Made by a program: the position numbers and the translations under genes
Assembly: GCA_945643635.1 (NCBI GenBank)
Contig: CALZFC010000256.1
Coordinates: forward strand, 187,001-251,000
DNA from: Allodiplogaster sudhausi
Lineage: Eukaryota > Nematoda > Chromadorea > Rhabditida > Diplogasteridae
Reading direction: 5' to 3'
Length of the DNA: 64,000 nucleotides
In this document: positions 1-11,030 of the stretch, in pieces
Position numbering within the stretch: position 1 is the stretch's first letter
Layout of the letters: each line of letters begins with the position of its first letter
Notes under the pieces: generated by a model
The model's database searches: none
What the model saw: only the letters and a program-made list of their open reading frames with translations
Told to the model about the DNA's origin: nothing

Positions 1-7
1 AAAGAAG

Positions 8-1306
8 GTGAAAGAGAAGGAAAAGTGGGACGAGATTTTGCCATTTTGCGTGTACACTTACAACACGAGTCCTCATGCGACCACGGGAATGAGCCCGTAT
101 CGATTGGTATACGGGTGGGAGCCTAGGCCGCTAGGAGAGAAGTTGGAAGAACTGGGTGAACAACCTAAGGAAGTAGAAGATTACGGTAGAGAGTTGGTAG
201 AAGGGATGCGAATGGCAAGAGAAGAGGCGAAAGAGAATGCGCTAAGACAAATCGAGAAAATGAAGGGACATTACGATAGAAAGAATCGAATAGAAGGGAA
301 AGAGTATCCTAGGAAGGGAGAAAAAGTTTTGGTGAAAGTGCCGGTTGGTAGAGGAGATACGGTACCCAAACTAACATCTGAGTGGAGTGGCCCTTTCCGA
401 GTGATAGATGTAAGCGAGAACTCAGCAAGAGTGAAGAGAGAAGGGACAAAAGAGGAACTAATTATCCCATTTGATCAGCTGAGAAAAGTTGCTGAAGGGT
501 GTGAAATAGAAGGCCAAATTAAGAAGAGAGTACAGAGAAATGTACATTCTGTTTGCAGGAGACGGGCCAGTACAACATGGAGTGGAAGATTGACGTGGTT
601 GGTGCCCACGTCATACGCAACAGCACTGAAGGGACGAAAAGAAGAAACCGTGCTCAATCCAGTCGGAGGAAAGGAGTGGATCTCAGCACTGACAGATGTC
701 AAGACAATCACCGCACCACTCACCATTGTCATCTTGCCCTGGAGAAGCAGAGATAAGTGGGACATTTTAGTGGAGGTGTGGGAAGAGGCTGCCAATTACA
801 TCAAGGAGCTAACTGGCAAGCAGTGGAAGCAGCTCATCATCATGCCTGAGAAGATCAGAGAAGACACGGATAAGGAGAGCATGGAAGGTATGTCTGAGGT
901 CCTTCAAGCTTTGGCAGTTGGAGAAGGAAGTGATCTGGTAGACATCATTGAACTGAGCGAGAAGCTGCAAGATGGTATCAGCCCAACATACCTAGCAGAT
1001 GGTATAGTGGGGAAGACTGAGCGATTCGGAGAGAGCGAGATGATCGCTTACGTCAAGCGAATCAACAAGTTGCGAGGACGACCGATCGAGTTCATCAACG
1101 AGGTAGCGACTACGGGCGGAATACAGCGGAACTTCGGCAGACCAGTCAACGGCAACTCAACTCTCATGCGAGGACGATTCAACGGCAGATCGACTCCTCT
1201 CAATCGTGGCACGGGCAGAGGCTACTACGGAGGCAGCAGCATGCGAGGCAACTATCGTTACGGACACGGCAGACAGTCAAGCGGCGGTCGGGGACGCCCG
1301 CTTTGA
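8..1306 (+). CDS. Ty3/gypsy Pol C-terminus (partial)
   Basis: This open frame enters from the left edge of the window, so the protease, reverse transcriptase, RNase H and integrase core are outside. Residues about 10-45 are the typical end of a retroelement integrase core (YNTSPHATTGMSPYRLVYG). Residues about 100-160 look like the GPY/F-type DNA-binding module (GEKVLVKVP, then LTSEWSGPFRVIDV). About 270 further residues follow without a stop and end in an arginine/glycine-rich tail (RGRGYYGGSSMRGNYRYGHG), which looks like an RNA-binding RGG region. The frame ends 12 bp before the 3' LTR. The extension is longer than a usual integrase tail and could be a fused Gag-like or extra domain; I do not recognise its middle part (KEWISALTDVKTITAPLTIV). 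The family is clear, the extension is not. Confidence 0.88.
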   Translation: MKEKEKWDEILPFCVYTYNTSPHATTGMSPYRLVYGWEPRPLGEKLEELGEQPKEVEDYGRELVEGMRMAREEAKENALRQIEKMKGHYDRKNRIEGKEYPRKGEKVLVKVPVGRGDTVPKLTSEWSGPFRVIDVSENSARVKREGTKEELIIPFDQLRKVAEGCEIEGQIKKRVQRNVHSVCRRRASTTWSGRLTWLVPTSYATALKGRKEETVLNPVGGKEWISALTDVKTITAPLTIVILPWRSRDKWDILVEVWEEAANYIKELTGKQWKQLIIMPEKIREDTDKESMEGMSEVLQALAVGEGSDLVDIIELSEKLQDGISPTYLADGIVGKTERFGESEMIAYVKRINKLRGRPIEFINEVATTGGIQRNFGRPVNGNSTLMRGRFNGRSTPLNRGTGRGYYGGSSMRGNYRYGHGRQSSGGRGRPL

Positions 1307-1318
1307 GAAGGAGGGGGA
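1307..1318 (+). promoter_or_regulatory. polypurine tract of the gypsy element
   Basis: A run of 12 purines lies between the pol stop codon and the TG that opens the LTR. This is where plus-strand DNA synthesis is primed in LTR retrotransposons. Confidence 0.85.
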
Positions 1319-1682
1319 TGTCACAGGAATGACCCATCCCCTGTCCTCATTCAACCGCTTTCATTTCATACCATAATTTCCCATGTCATCATTTTATGAG
1401 GCACTCTTATTTAGTGCCATTTCAAGTACCAAGACTACGGTCTAGTCCCTATATATATTCTACGGCTTATATATTTGCATTTATGCCTACGTGTAATGTG
1501 TTAATGTTGGCTCGACGGTAGCCAATCTAGGCAGTCTAGTGTACTGAGCTCATAGTGAGCGGTCTCTTCTTGTTTGTGTTGCGCCTTGGCCAGACTTTGA
1601 ACTAATAAAGTCTGCCGTTTGAACCCTCGTCCTCGTCTCCGACATCGCAAGTGGTAGAAGAAGAGTAGCTGAGGCTACTACA
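1319..1682 (+). repeat. 3' LTR of the gypsy element
   Basis: The LTR starts TGTCACAGG directly after the polypurine tract. The proposed end is CTACTACA, giving the usual TG...CA ends and a length near 364 bp. It contains TATATATA-like sequence around 1450-1475 and an AATAAA polyadenylation signal at 1604-1609. The 5' LTR is outside the window, so LTR identity, age and target duplication cannot be judged. The right end is the less certain boundary. Confidence 0.8.
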
Positions 1683-1849
1683 TATACACCCTGTTTGGAG
1701 CAAGAAGGTCATATACCGTATACTTACCGTAACTCGGGAAAATAAAAGGATAAGAAATCACGGTCACACCTTTTTATGAAGTTTTCGTAACATTAAATAG
1801 CATTCTTGTTTCAGATTTTTTTAAAAATAATATCTCCTTTCATTGACAG

Positions 1850-2439
1850 GAAGGCGTGCGTGTCTGCGTCGATCTGAACAAGTACCAGATCCATCTGCTC
1901 CTCCCTTTCAAGATTGACCCAAGCGTCACATGATGTTCGTAAGCAAATTATTGACATGGTTTTGCGGTTTTATTCCGATTTGCTTTACATTCAGTCCACT
2001 CTTGTTGAAAATACTTTCTTTTTTTTTAAAAAGTCAATAATGTAACTTTTATACTCATATTTCAGCAAGAGACGGCTGTTTTGCTCGAATCGTGGCCTCG
2101 ACGGCATGGACGTGTAGGGGAGTGCCGCCGGAGATGGACAACCGGGGCCAGTTTGAACAGGTTATGCTTTATTATTGTTTTTCCGTTGTCTATTATTATT
2201 TCTTAAGTTAAATCGATTGGATGTTTTCTTGGGTTATAACATCTTTCATTAATGTGCACTTGTTGGCTAATAGTTTTCATTGTTTCTGCTTTGCCAAAAA
2301 TAATTGATATGTAAATGAACGAGAATCTATTTCAAGAGGTGATGCTAGTGCCGCCGGTCCTCGCCGTGGTTTCTTTGGTGGCGACGTCGATGATGGTACT
2401 GGCAGCGGCGAACCTGGCTACGGCCCTCCTCCTTCGTGA
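1850..2439 (+). pseudogene. 26S proteasome ATPase Rpt1 (PSMC2-like) relic
   Basis: A stretch bounded by ACAG (1846-1849) and GTAAGC (1939) reads EGVRVCVDLNKYQIHLLLPF followed by KIDPSV. It closely resembles the segment of the Rpt1 proteasome ATPase just before its VTMMQVEEKP motif. At the expected T-M-M one base is missing, giving an in-frame TGA. Two later pieces align weakly with later Rpt1 segments: about 2071-2135 (DGCFARIVAS, compare the TDACFIRVIGS region) and 2339-2439 (DDGTGSGE-like, compare the GARFDDGAGGD region). They contain stops and frame changes. The first piece is a confident match; the other two are suggestive only. The rest of the gene is absent, so this is a decayed fragment. 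Confidence 0.6.
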
Positions 2440-2699
2440 ATCTTGCGTGGCCAGGGATTCTCACTGATCAAGTCACATGAGGCCATGCATCTCGCAGCTG
2501 GAAGAGTTACCTATTCCAGTCATGATGGCCATTCTAGTGGCTGGTATGTTAACTTTGCTAGCATTTATCAACTGATTTCTAGAATGTTGTAATGACTGTT
2601 ATATTGTAGAAGCAGTCCTGTTTCATGACTGATCTAAATATTTTTTTTTGTTTCTTATCTGTTATATAACGATGCATATGTGAATTTAGTGATGCGAGG

Positions 2700-3420
2700 A
2701 GGGCTAAATCCTATTTTAGTAGGAATGTTGTGCCATGAGCCTTTTTTGGGGTCAAAAAAATGATTTGCCTTTTTTAACGGCCGTCAAAACGGCCATCCAT
2801 TATTTACAGCCGTTGAAATTGGTTTGCCACTTTTGAAGGGTCAAAAATTTGGCTTGCCACTTTTGAAGGGTCAAAAATTTGGCTTGACACTTTTGAAGGG
2901 TCAAAAATTTGGCTTGACATTTTTTCTGCCCGCTGAATCTGCCAAGTTGCCATTTTTGACGGCTGTAAAAATTGCCAAGTTCCTCGGCCGACAACCGCTT
3001 CCTCGTGGCACGTTTAACAGCTGTTAAAAATGGCAAATCCTTTTGCCAATTCTGATAGCTGTTTATTTTGGCTGTGACATTTTTTATAAGTGAAGGGCTT
3101 GCCAAAACCGTTGAAATTTTGAACATATGCAAATTGCGCCATGGAAAATTTGGAGGCCGTCAAATTTGGCATGCTATGAATCCACTTTTAAAGACCTGCA
3201 TTTTTGCCACGCCAAATTATTTTCCTGTTAAATATGCCGAAGCCGGGTTGTCAATCATTAGGACACATTTCTGTGGCTCAGCCATTTTCTTCGCTTGTAC
3301 ATTGTGCCCGTCATTTTATTAACCGTCTTATTTGTCATGACAAGTTTGAATCAATGAATAAAATTCTGCCACATTTGCTTGTGTGTTTTACCTGCCAAAT
3401 TTGGCAAAAAAAAACAGCTT
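2700..3420. repeat. low-complexity field rich in GCCAAATTT/TTGGCAAA words
   Basis: The words GCCA, TTTGCCA, GGCCGTCAAAA and TTGACGGC recur every 20-40 bp on both strands across about 700 bp around the 30-bp array. I see no coding exon here. In particular I find no PKxxxGK-type exon that would complete the neighbouring minus-strand acyl-CoA synthetase. Confidence 0.7.
2821..2920 (+). repeat. 30-bp tandem repeat, 3.3 copies
   Basis: The unit GGCTTGCCACTTTTGAAGGG plus TCAAAAATTT repeats at exact 30-bp spacing from 2821, 2851 and 2881, with a partial fourth copy. Because 30 is divisible by 3, the array stays open in several frames on both strands, which creates misleading ORFs. Confidence 0.95.
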
Positions 3421-3542
3421 AATCGAAAATTGCAGAAAAAAACCAAACTTTTTAATTCACACTGTCTTATATGTATATGTTAAATATTCATTATAAAAAT
3501 AGATGTAAAGGTATGGAATTTTTTAATGAAAAAGGCAGCCAA

Positions 3543-6500
3543 CTTTTGACGAGCTGGAGGAGCTCCTCTGCCTTGACGCTTTCCTCTCCATTTTTCTCCC
3601 TTCGCACGATGTACGCGCGGATTAGCTCGCAATGCTAAAAATCAGTTATATTTATCGATTAAACTATGAAAACGTTGCATTTGATCAATAAAAAAGTTTT
3701 TAAAAGATTTTTAACCTCCTTATCGGGAACGCCTACTACTGCAGCATCGAGAACGTGTTCATGCGACATAAGAACGTGCTCTAATTCGGTTGGAGTCACC
3801 TGGAACGATCAGACAAATAAGATTTGAATTTATATTTTTTTAATTTTTAGAAGACGTATAAGTACTACAATATGCTATGCTCATGGAAGCGACCCTTTTC
3901 TCTAATTTAGTTAAAAAGACCTGCAGCGAGTTGACTTTGATGAGATCCTTAAATCGACCGACCACTCTCATTCTCCCGTGGTTATCGATTTGAGCCTTGT
4001 CACCTTAACGAATGTTGAAAAATTGGATAAAAACTGGCCACATGCCCTACCAGTGTGCAGCCACCCGTCCTTGTCGATGGTCTCGGCCGTACCCTTGGGC
4101 CTGTTCAGATAGCCCAGCATGAGGGTCGGCGACCGAACACACAACTCACCACTCGAGCCGTCCGCGACTTCAACGCCCGTGTCGAAGTCCACGATCTTCA
4201 CGCATTTATTTCTGTTCTTTTAAAATGATTATATATTGTCTCAATTTATTGCCTTATGTTCAAAGTTAGGTGCTGGTGGTCCGGCGCTGAGATGAGCGTC
4301 ATGCAAGCTTAGAATCGGGACGTGCGAAGCCGTTCCAGCTTCGGTCAATCCATAGCCTGCAAAAAAAAGATTCTCAGATGCGAGGTTTTCTAAATTGTCA
4401 ACCTAGCGCGAGCGCGCGGACATGAGGATATTTTGCTAGAAACTCATCAGCGACGGCCGGAAACAGCGGCGCTCCGGAGAAGTAGACAACCTGTGGATGA
4501 GAAAGCTTTCTTGTCTTCGACGTGGGAGATTCCGATCTTAGGTTGAAATTACTTTGAGATAACAGCATGTTATTTTATGTATAAAAAGTTTTTTCTTTAA
4601 AATTTTGGACGTTAAAACAGCGGACTTTGAGAGATGTGAGATCATAGTCGGCGGTGAGCGGATCCTTCGCTAGAAGCACAACGAGTGGAGGGGTTGCGAA
4701 CGCAAAGCGAATCTGAATTGTAAGAAAATATTATAAATTAATATAAAGATGATATTTTGGATTTTTTCAAATCAAGTTGATGAATGAATTATATTTGCCA
4801 TTCATTAAGTATTTTAATTTGAGTTGTTGGCTCCTTTATCAAAAATATTAGAAACAAAAGAGAGTGGTTAAAGTGGAAAATTTTTTCTTATAGATGCAAC
4901 ATGTACTTTTGCAGCACTGCGCAGTAGAGGCGCGCGTCGAACTTCTTCATGACAACAGCAGTCGCGCCGCCCAGAAGTATGGCCTTGAGAATCGTGAACC
5001 CGAACTGATGATACAGTGACAGATTCAGGAGGAAGTACTCCTGAGAAAGTCATTTTTCACTCTCCGTAATCTTGAAGAATGCTAATCGTTAGGGAACCTC
5101 TATAGAAGAAAGATCATCAATATTTCAAAAAATAAAAACACTAAATACAAAAACTAACACTGAGAACTTGAATGCAAAGTCTCCTAAACAACGAACCTTG
5201 ATGATCTGGTAGTCTCCGTCATCAGAAAGCACTGGGCCAAATACGTCAACGACTTGACTGAATTGAACGGAATGAATCTAATAAAACCATAATTTATTTA
5301 TGCTCACAATTTTCAATATAAAGTGCTGAATAAAACATTAAATAATATTATAATGGTCGCTTCACATAAGCGGCAAAGAAGAGACAACTAAATAACCTCC
5401 GAAAGATCTCAGCACCCGTGCCAATGGCCACATGCGACAACATCACGCCTTTCGGTGCGCCCGTCGTGCCAGAAGAGTACGGTAGAGCAGCGACCAAATT
5501 GCCGGGGACTAGGCAAAAGCGAAATATATAATAAAAAAAGCAAGAAACTCAACAATATATATTTACTGACAATTACCATCTACGGGAGCATTGTCAGTGC
5601 GCAGAGCCATGACGTCGGCAAAGTCGACGACACCTTCTGGAAGAGAGAAAGAGCTGCCCTTGTCGCGGATGCAGACGATTGTCTGAATTGGCGATGAAAT
5701 TCTCAATTTAGTAGGAAACCGTTTTACAGACAAAAGTAAAAGTAGGAAGGGAATTTACTTTTTCATCGATTTTCAAGATTTTTTGAAGGAATTGGGGAAG
5801 AAAATTCATCGGATCTTTTATCAACATGTGATTTGCCTGAAAACGCCTCCTTCAGCGAAATATTCCAGTCGCCGTAGAGCGGCAATGTATATATACCGTA
5901 TTTACTTATTTAAAATACATATATCTTTTTAAATAGGTTAGTAACTAAATATTTTGAATTGCAAGGATAAATAAAAGTGTACCTTGACATGCTCGCATTC
6001 CCGCGCTGCTTCCAAGACTCGCTCAAGATGTTCCTCGTCCGAGACGACAACCGACGCCTTTGAATCGGCCAGCTGGTAGCCGAGCTCATCTGACATTTAG
6101 ACGAGGTTTAAAGTCTCTACCTCCTAACACGAAATGGTCGCTCAGATAGGTAGTAGGGTAGGTTTAAGAAGATCCTGGCAATTTGCCAACATCCTTGCTT
6201 TGAAACCTTTCTACGTAAGGATAGAGTTTGTTTGGAAGATTTTAAAATCGAAGTTTAAGTGAATCATAAATGTGTCGGCATACATTTTGCGTTCGATTTA
6301 CCAATATTTCGCTGTTCACTTTATGCTCCGATAATCCTCTAAGTCATAAATTAAATTTGTAGGCGACAACTGTTAAATTTAAAATTCTATGTAACGCACT
6401 AATCGTCGAAATAACAACTCACAGGCAGTGAAGAAAGCACTCGCGCCCGAGATGACGCAACCAGACATCCACGTGCCGAGCGTGACGATCATTCCTCTGC

Positions 6501-7038
6501 GATTGGGCAGGTATCTTTTTTTGCTATCAACTATGTTATCGAAAAATGCACAATCACGATTTAGATTTTAAAAAAAGACTAAATTAATTTTTTTAAATAC
6601 AAAAGAAGACAAATCCTACTCGATGCAATTGAAGTGCACAAAAGTGACGACATCTCCTCGCTTCACATCTCGTGACTGAAGAAAGGCTTGCATTGCATTC
6701 GCCTTCACGAGAAGCTCCGCGTACGTCAGAAGAGAAGATTCGTCATCGGCGCTAACCTGTATGTTTAAAGATAAACTCGTTTTTTTTAAATCCAACTTCG
6801 CTATTTTGCTGAATCTAAAGATACTTTTTACAAATTAATTTGCTGATACAGCTTCTCAATTAACCAAAATATTGTACAATAAAATTCTAAGATTGGAAAG
6901 CTCTAATAAAGTAGGAGCACTAACGAGTGCGACTTTGGCAGGATCCTCTTTGACATGAGTGCGAATAGCGCGAATCAGCTTGGCGTGCACAGTTTCTTCG
7001 ATCACTTCCACCGGCGGGAACGAAGAGGAGCGAGGCAT
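3543..7038 (-). CDS. 4-coumarate-CoA ligase/luciferase-like acyl-CoA synthetase, 3'-incomplete
   Basis: ANL-family adenylating enzyme, which activates a carboxylic acid with ATP and transfers it to CoA. Sixteen exons can be followed (high to low coordinates: 7038-6925, 6756-6620, 6496-6423, 6089-5983, 5836-5759, 5682-5577, 5508-5397, 5257-5197, 5040-about 4892, 4712-4626, 4490-4403, 4356-4269, 4211-4051, 4003-3921, 3799-3716, 3634-about 3543). The AMP-binding signature [16 protein letters not shown] is in exon 7. [10 protein letters not shown] spans exons 11/12. DGWLHTGD is restored only by joining exons 13 and 14, followed by [16 protein letters not shown]. Exon 5 (26 codons, in frame) could be intronic. 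Two joins lack a GT donor (after about 4892 and at 4268). The C-terminal catalytic-lysine segment is not found, so the gene is probably truncated or decaying. The family is certain; the substrate is unknown. Confidence 0.82.
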
Positions 7039-7139
7039 ATTTAATTGTTTCTAGATAAGAAAACAAATTCTTATTTGCTCTCCGTTTAACAATCTCAAAA
7101 ACAACTTGCGCCTTGTAATAAATGTTTACATATTTATTG

Positions 7140-7500
7140 GAAAGCATGAAAAGCACTAAATGCAAGAAGCTTTTGGACAAAGGCTTCTTGCATTTAGTGC
7201 TTGAAAGAAAGTAAATGTCATTTTATATCTATTTCTCTCCTCGAGTTCGCCACGTCCCTCTGGACAGTTCAGTTCATGAATGAATAGCGAAACTGCCGCT
7301 ACCCCGTGATCACACACACCAAACATCATTATGCTTTCATGAAGATATCAGTAACTTTCCCTTCTCTGACTTGAAAAAACCTGTTGAATTTTTTCTGTGC
7401 TCCTTTAGATGACAGCGATAGGCGATTTCACTAGCCTAATCGCAGTTCAAGTGACCGAAATGGGAACAACTCTCAGCAAGTGATAACGTGATTTAAGAAA
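7140..7500. repeat. dispersed module M, copy 1 (5' flank of the synthetase)
   Basis: Immediately upstream of the synthetase start. Shared landmarks are TTTAGTGCTTGAAAGAAAGT, CATCATTATGCTTTCATGAAG and GGGAACAACTCTCAGCAAG. The same landmarks recur near 10.83-11.0, 11.6-12.05 and 25.1-25.45 kb. Confidence 0.7.
7151..7202. repeat. perfect 20-bp-arm hairpin
   Basis: AAGCACTAAATGCAAGAAGC is followed after 12 bp by its exact reverse complement. The right arm contains the TTTAGTGCTT landmark of module M, so the left arm is probably a local inverted copy of the module edge. Confidence 0.9.
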
Positions 7501-7574
7501 TGGATTGAAAAAAGAGATATACGAAATTGAAAAAAGACTAACAGCAAAAGTAATCTTTTTATAAGTGAAAGCCG

Positions 7575-8040
7575 ATACATAGCGCTATGCATAGCGCCCA
7601 AAAGCAGTTTGAAATTTCCTTAGTTTCACGCCAGATTGCTCGCCACTAAATCTTGGCCGCTCTCCGGCTCTCGCAGCTCGAGTCGCAGAATGTTGCCAAC
7701 GGCCGACTTAAGAATCGCCTCAACGAAGAGCAACCATCCCTCCCTTCCTTCAATTCGTGCACCCATTTAACGAGAACGCATTTGTTATCACCTCGTGATG
7801 AATTCTCGTCACAAGCAAATTATGATCACACTGAACTGAGCTTTTCTATCTCTCATTTCTTTAGCTCTCTCTCCCTTTCTATTTCTCCCTCTTTTCCGAG
7901 GTTGCTCTTCGGTCAACTCTCGGTGTCATTTGCTTCTTCTCTTATCGAAAATCTGCCCATTTGCAGCACGTGCTCTTCTTATTAGGGCGAAATGCTTCAG
8001 TTCAATGCACTCCATGCTGGCCTAAAATAAAGATAGTGTG
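7575..8040 (+). pseudogene. relic promoter and first codons of an acetyl-CoA hydrolase gene (copy P1)
   Basis: Resembles 26060-26560, the region just upstream of acetyl-CoA hydrolase copy 1. Shared landmarks are CTTGGCCGCTCTCC, the CCCATTTAA-GAGAACG block, the CT-rich stretch and CACGTGCTCTTC. At 7991 it reaches an ATG aligned with the start codon of copy 1 and encodes MLQFNALHAGLK followed by a stop. The remaining exons are absent. Confidence 0.65.
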
Positions 8041-8169
8041 TGCATTTCTTAGAATGCAGCATTTCTTCGCACCTGATGCCACAATCACCAACTGCGACAC
8101 CACAGCCGACGTCATCTGCCCGGCCTCGTCTTGGCCAGAAACGGTACAAGCGGTGAGGGAACAGCAGCA

Positions 8170-8640
8170 GGATTGACCCGAATTTGTCGATGGGGGGCTT
8201 AGAAATGCAGGAAAAAATAACAGTATAATCATAGATTTACTACAACAGCATTAACAAGACTGTGTAAGTTTTCAATTCGAGATAGAATAACTTTTGCTGC
8301 AAGTACAGACGTTGCTGTAATTAAAGTTAAAGACAAGTTGTGATGTTGGGATTTCGAAGAAATGCTGCATTCAGTGAGTTTAATCAGTTCCGGCGCGGAA
8401 CCAAGTTAAAGTCGAGGGTTGACCATTGGGAATTTGCCGGCAGATATTAAATTTATCTGTTAAGTTCAAAACGGGATGCCATCGTTCGTGGGTTTGCGAA
8501 GGGGACAGGCAGTTACTGGATTTTTGCGAATTTTGGGTTCTTTTCGACCCTAGGATCCTCTGCCATTAAAACGTCAGCCACGGAAGGGTCAGACGGTGTC
8601 ATCGGACAGAGATGGTCGGCCTCCAGGTTGTGCCATGCGC
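8170..8640. other. gene-free spacer
   Basis: No exon with supporting similarity seen. It separates the two relic 5' copies P1 and P2 and includes an AATGCTGCATT motif also found near 8055 in inverted orientation. Confidence 0.5.
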
Positions 8641-9105
8641 AGAGCGAGCAGGAGCAGTTTGAAAAAAATTGTTTCTCCCGCAAGATTGCTCGCCACAACA
8701 TCTTGGCCGCTCTCCAGCTTTAGCAGCTCGCATAGCCGAATGTTGCCACCTGCCTACTTAAGAATAGCCTCAACGAAGATCAACCATCCCTCTCATCCTT
8801 CAATCTGTTCGCCCATTTAATGAGAACGAATTTGTAATCATCTCGCCTCTTCTGATGTATTCCTATCACAAGCAAATTGTGGTCACACTGAACTTCGCTT
8901 TTCTACCTCTCTTTCGCTTTTTCTCTATCTCTCTCTCACTATCAATTTCTCCCTCTATTTTTCCCAAACTCTTTAGTCAAGTTTCGGCGTCTTTTTCTTC
9001 TCCTTATATTGGAACATTTGCCCGTTAACAGAACGTGCTCTTCTTATCAGGGTGCAATGCTTCAGTTCAATGCACTCCATGCTGGCCTAAAATTAAGATA
9101 GTGTG
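8640..9105 (+). pseudogene. relic promoter and first codons of an acetyl-CoA hydrolase gene (copy P2)
   Basis: Second copy of the same 5' region about 1.07 kb after P1, with the same landmarks ending in AATGCTTCAGTTCAATGCAC and GCTGGCCTAAAATTAAG. P1 and P2 continue to match for about 40 bp past the truncated codons (GATAGTGTG, GCATTTCTTAGA). They are therefore copies of one already truncated unit, not independent truncations. Confidence 0.65.
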
Positions 9106-9720
9106 GGCATTTCTTAGATAACCTGATGCCGTCAAATACATATTTTCGAATATGGTTCTTGATATCTATTACGTCTTCTTTCAGCGATGGAGGGAAGTCT
9201 AAGGGTCGCATTACGCTCTTCGCTGCGCGGAGTAGATTCGTAACTAACACCAAGACATCTATGGAAAATGCACGCAGTGTAACATAATTTTGCACTTTTT
9301 CAAGAATGCGGATATCTTTCAGTAGGAAAGGAGAGTAAACTGAGCAAAAGAGGCCAAAATATCAGCACAGGGACGCACTTCATCGCCGCCTCTCTGTGCA
9401 TAGATATTTCTGAGCCACCTGGTGGCTGACCACCTTCATCCATGCATCTATCTATCTACGGTGCCTGACCACCTGCTGGCTGACCACCTCTGTCCGCTGA
9501 CAACGTCTGACCGTTCCGTGGCTGACCTCCTGGCTTCTGCCACAAAAACCCTATCTTCCTATTAATCTTCTAATTCCTTCCCCCTTCCAAAGACCTCTCA
9601 CCACTGCCGCTGGAAAATTAAACTCTGAGCGACAGATGTCATTTTTTCACTCCTATCCCAGTAATTATATCAACTTTTCTTTCTCTACATCTTTATATAT
9701 TCAAAATCTCCTACTCTGAC
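9106..9720. repeat. gene-free stretch with short CTGACCACC repeats
   Basis: From about 9410 to 9540 the words GGTGGCTGACCACC, GCCTGACCACC and GCTGACCACC recur every 20-40 bp as short partly palindromic units. No coding exon seen elsewhere in the stretch. Confidence 0.5.
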
Positions 9721-9805
9721 TCTCGCGCCACTCTCTCTCTCTCTCTTTCTCTTTCTCTCTCCCTCTCTGTCTCTCTTAGTCTCTCTCTCTCTTTCTTTCT
9801 ACTGC
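9721..9805 (+). repeat. (CT)n microsatellite
   Basis: Pyrimidine tract dominated by CTCTCT with interspersed TTT and GT. Confidence 0.9.
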
Positions 9806-10247
9806 GTTCTTCCTTTGCAATTTGCTTTTGCAAATGGTCCATCATTCGAAACAAGTTCCGGAAATATATATGTGAAACACAGAAGAGAAGATAAGAAGGG
9901 AATGAATAAGAAATATGCAGCTAATTGTGTTCTTGTAGGAATGAAGATGAAGAGAACCAATTTAGCAGAGTATAGATCATAATTGTTTAAGCAATTCAAG
10001 AATAATAGAAGTACATTAAAAAAACTTTATCTTCTCATTAAAGCAAGTTTATAAGCTTACAAGTTAACACAACAATCAGTTACAGGGCCCAATGGGTGAC
10101 GGCAAGATCAAAGGCATCGGTATTCTTGACTGCGGTTCGCATCTAACCATAGGTAGTGGACAGATTTCGGTCGAATTCGTCGCGCGATCGTTCTCGGGAA
10201 CGTCCGCTATGCTATTTCCACTTGCACTCATCGGAATAAAAGTGTAC

Positions 10248-10352
10248 CTTGACACTCGCATTCCCTCGCTGCTTCCAAGACTCGCTCAAGATGTTCCTCG
10301 TCCGAGACGACAACCGACGCCTTTGAATCGGCCAGCTGGTGGACGAGCTCAT
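10248..10352 (-). pseudogene. orphan copy of acyl-CoA synthetase exon 4
   Basis: Nearly identical to exon 4 of the 3.5-7.0 kb gene ([20 protein letters not shown]), keeping the donor AAG/GTACAC. Two bases are missing near the 3' end (GAGTGTCAAG versus GAGCATGTCAAG), which shifts the frame. The acceptor AG has become AC. It lies downstream, on the minus strand, of the orphan exon 1 copy, with exons 2 and 3 absent. Confidence 0.85.
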
Positions 10353-10582
10353 GTGGCATTTTAAGGATGACGATTAATGAAAGTAAAAATAATTGTTGCT
10401 GGTTCGCATTGCTGCGTTTACTCGAGGCCGCGGTTTGAAAACTCAAATATTTTTTTCAGTGACCGCCCTTCTTTTAGTGTGTGCTTCTAATATACTTCCA
10501 ATCGAAGTTTCTAGCTCAACTTGACCAAATAAGGCGAAAAAAACATGACTTTATTTCTTCGTCTTGGACCTCGAAGACTGAC

Positions 10583-10696
10583 GAGTGCGACTTTGGCCGG
10601 ATCCTCCTTTACGTGTGCGCGAATGGCGCGAATCAGCTTGGCGTGCATCGTTTCTTCGATCACTTCCACCGGAGGGAACGGCGAGGAGTGAGGCAT
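10583..10696 (-). pseudogene. orphan copy of acyl-CoA synthetase exon 1
   Basis: All 38 codons of exon 1 are open ([20 protein letters not shown] and so on) and the donor CTC/GTCAG is kept. Only a broken exon 4 follows within reach, so no complete enzyme can be made. Module M precedes it, as at the full gene. Confidence 0.85.
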
Positions 10697-10824
10697 ATTT
10701 ATTCTGTGAAGGGAAAAAAATTATTATTTATCTACTTTAAATCTCTACCAACTGTAAATTTGACACTTTAAGACTTAAAATACACATTTTGAAATAGCGG
10801 GGGGAGTGAAGTTTTAGGCCTACG

Positions 10825-11030
10825 CATCTTACATTTAGTGCTTGAAAGGAAGTGGTGGAAGTTGTCACAAATCCACCTTCTATATCGACTGCTCTCCTCT
10901 TGTTTGCCATGAATCTTGGTGCAGTTGTGTACATTTATCTAGTATGAATTGCAAAAGAGCCACTTCCCCGTGGCTCACATCAATCATTATCATGCTTTCT
11001 GAAAGTGAGGAGAACTTTAACTGCACTAAC
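10825..11030. repeat. dispersed module M, copy 2
   Basis: Begins TTACATTTAGTGCTTGAAAG and contains CATCAATCATTATCATGCTT. It lies upstream of the orphan exon 1 at 10583-10696, reproducing the arrangement at the intact locus. Confidence 0.6.

Noticed and set aside
2800..3132. 110-residue minus-strand ORF with repeated KFLTLQKCQA units
   Set aside because: It is the translation of the 30-bp DNA tandem array, open because 30 is divisible by 3. No independent coding evidence.
10076..10261. ORFs on both strands just beyond the orphan synthetase exon 4
   Set aside because: They look coding-like in composition (GKIKGIGILDCG / GNSIADVPENDRATNS), but I recognise nothing and the frames on the two strands mirror each other. 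Left uncalled.
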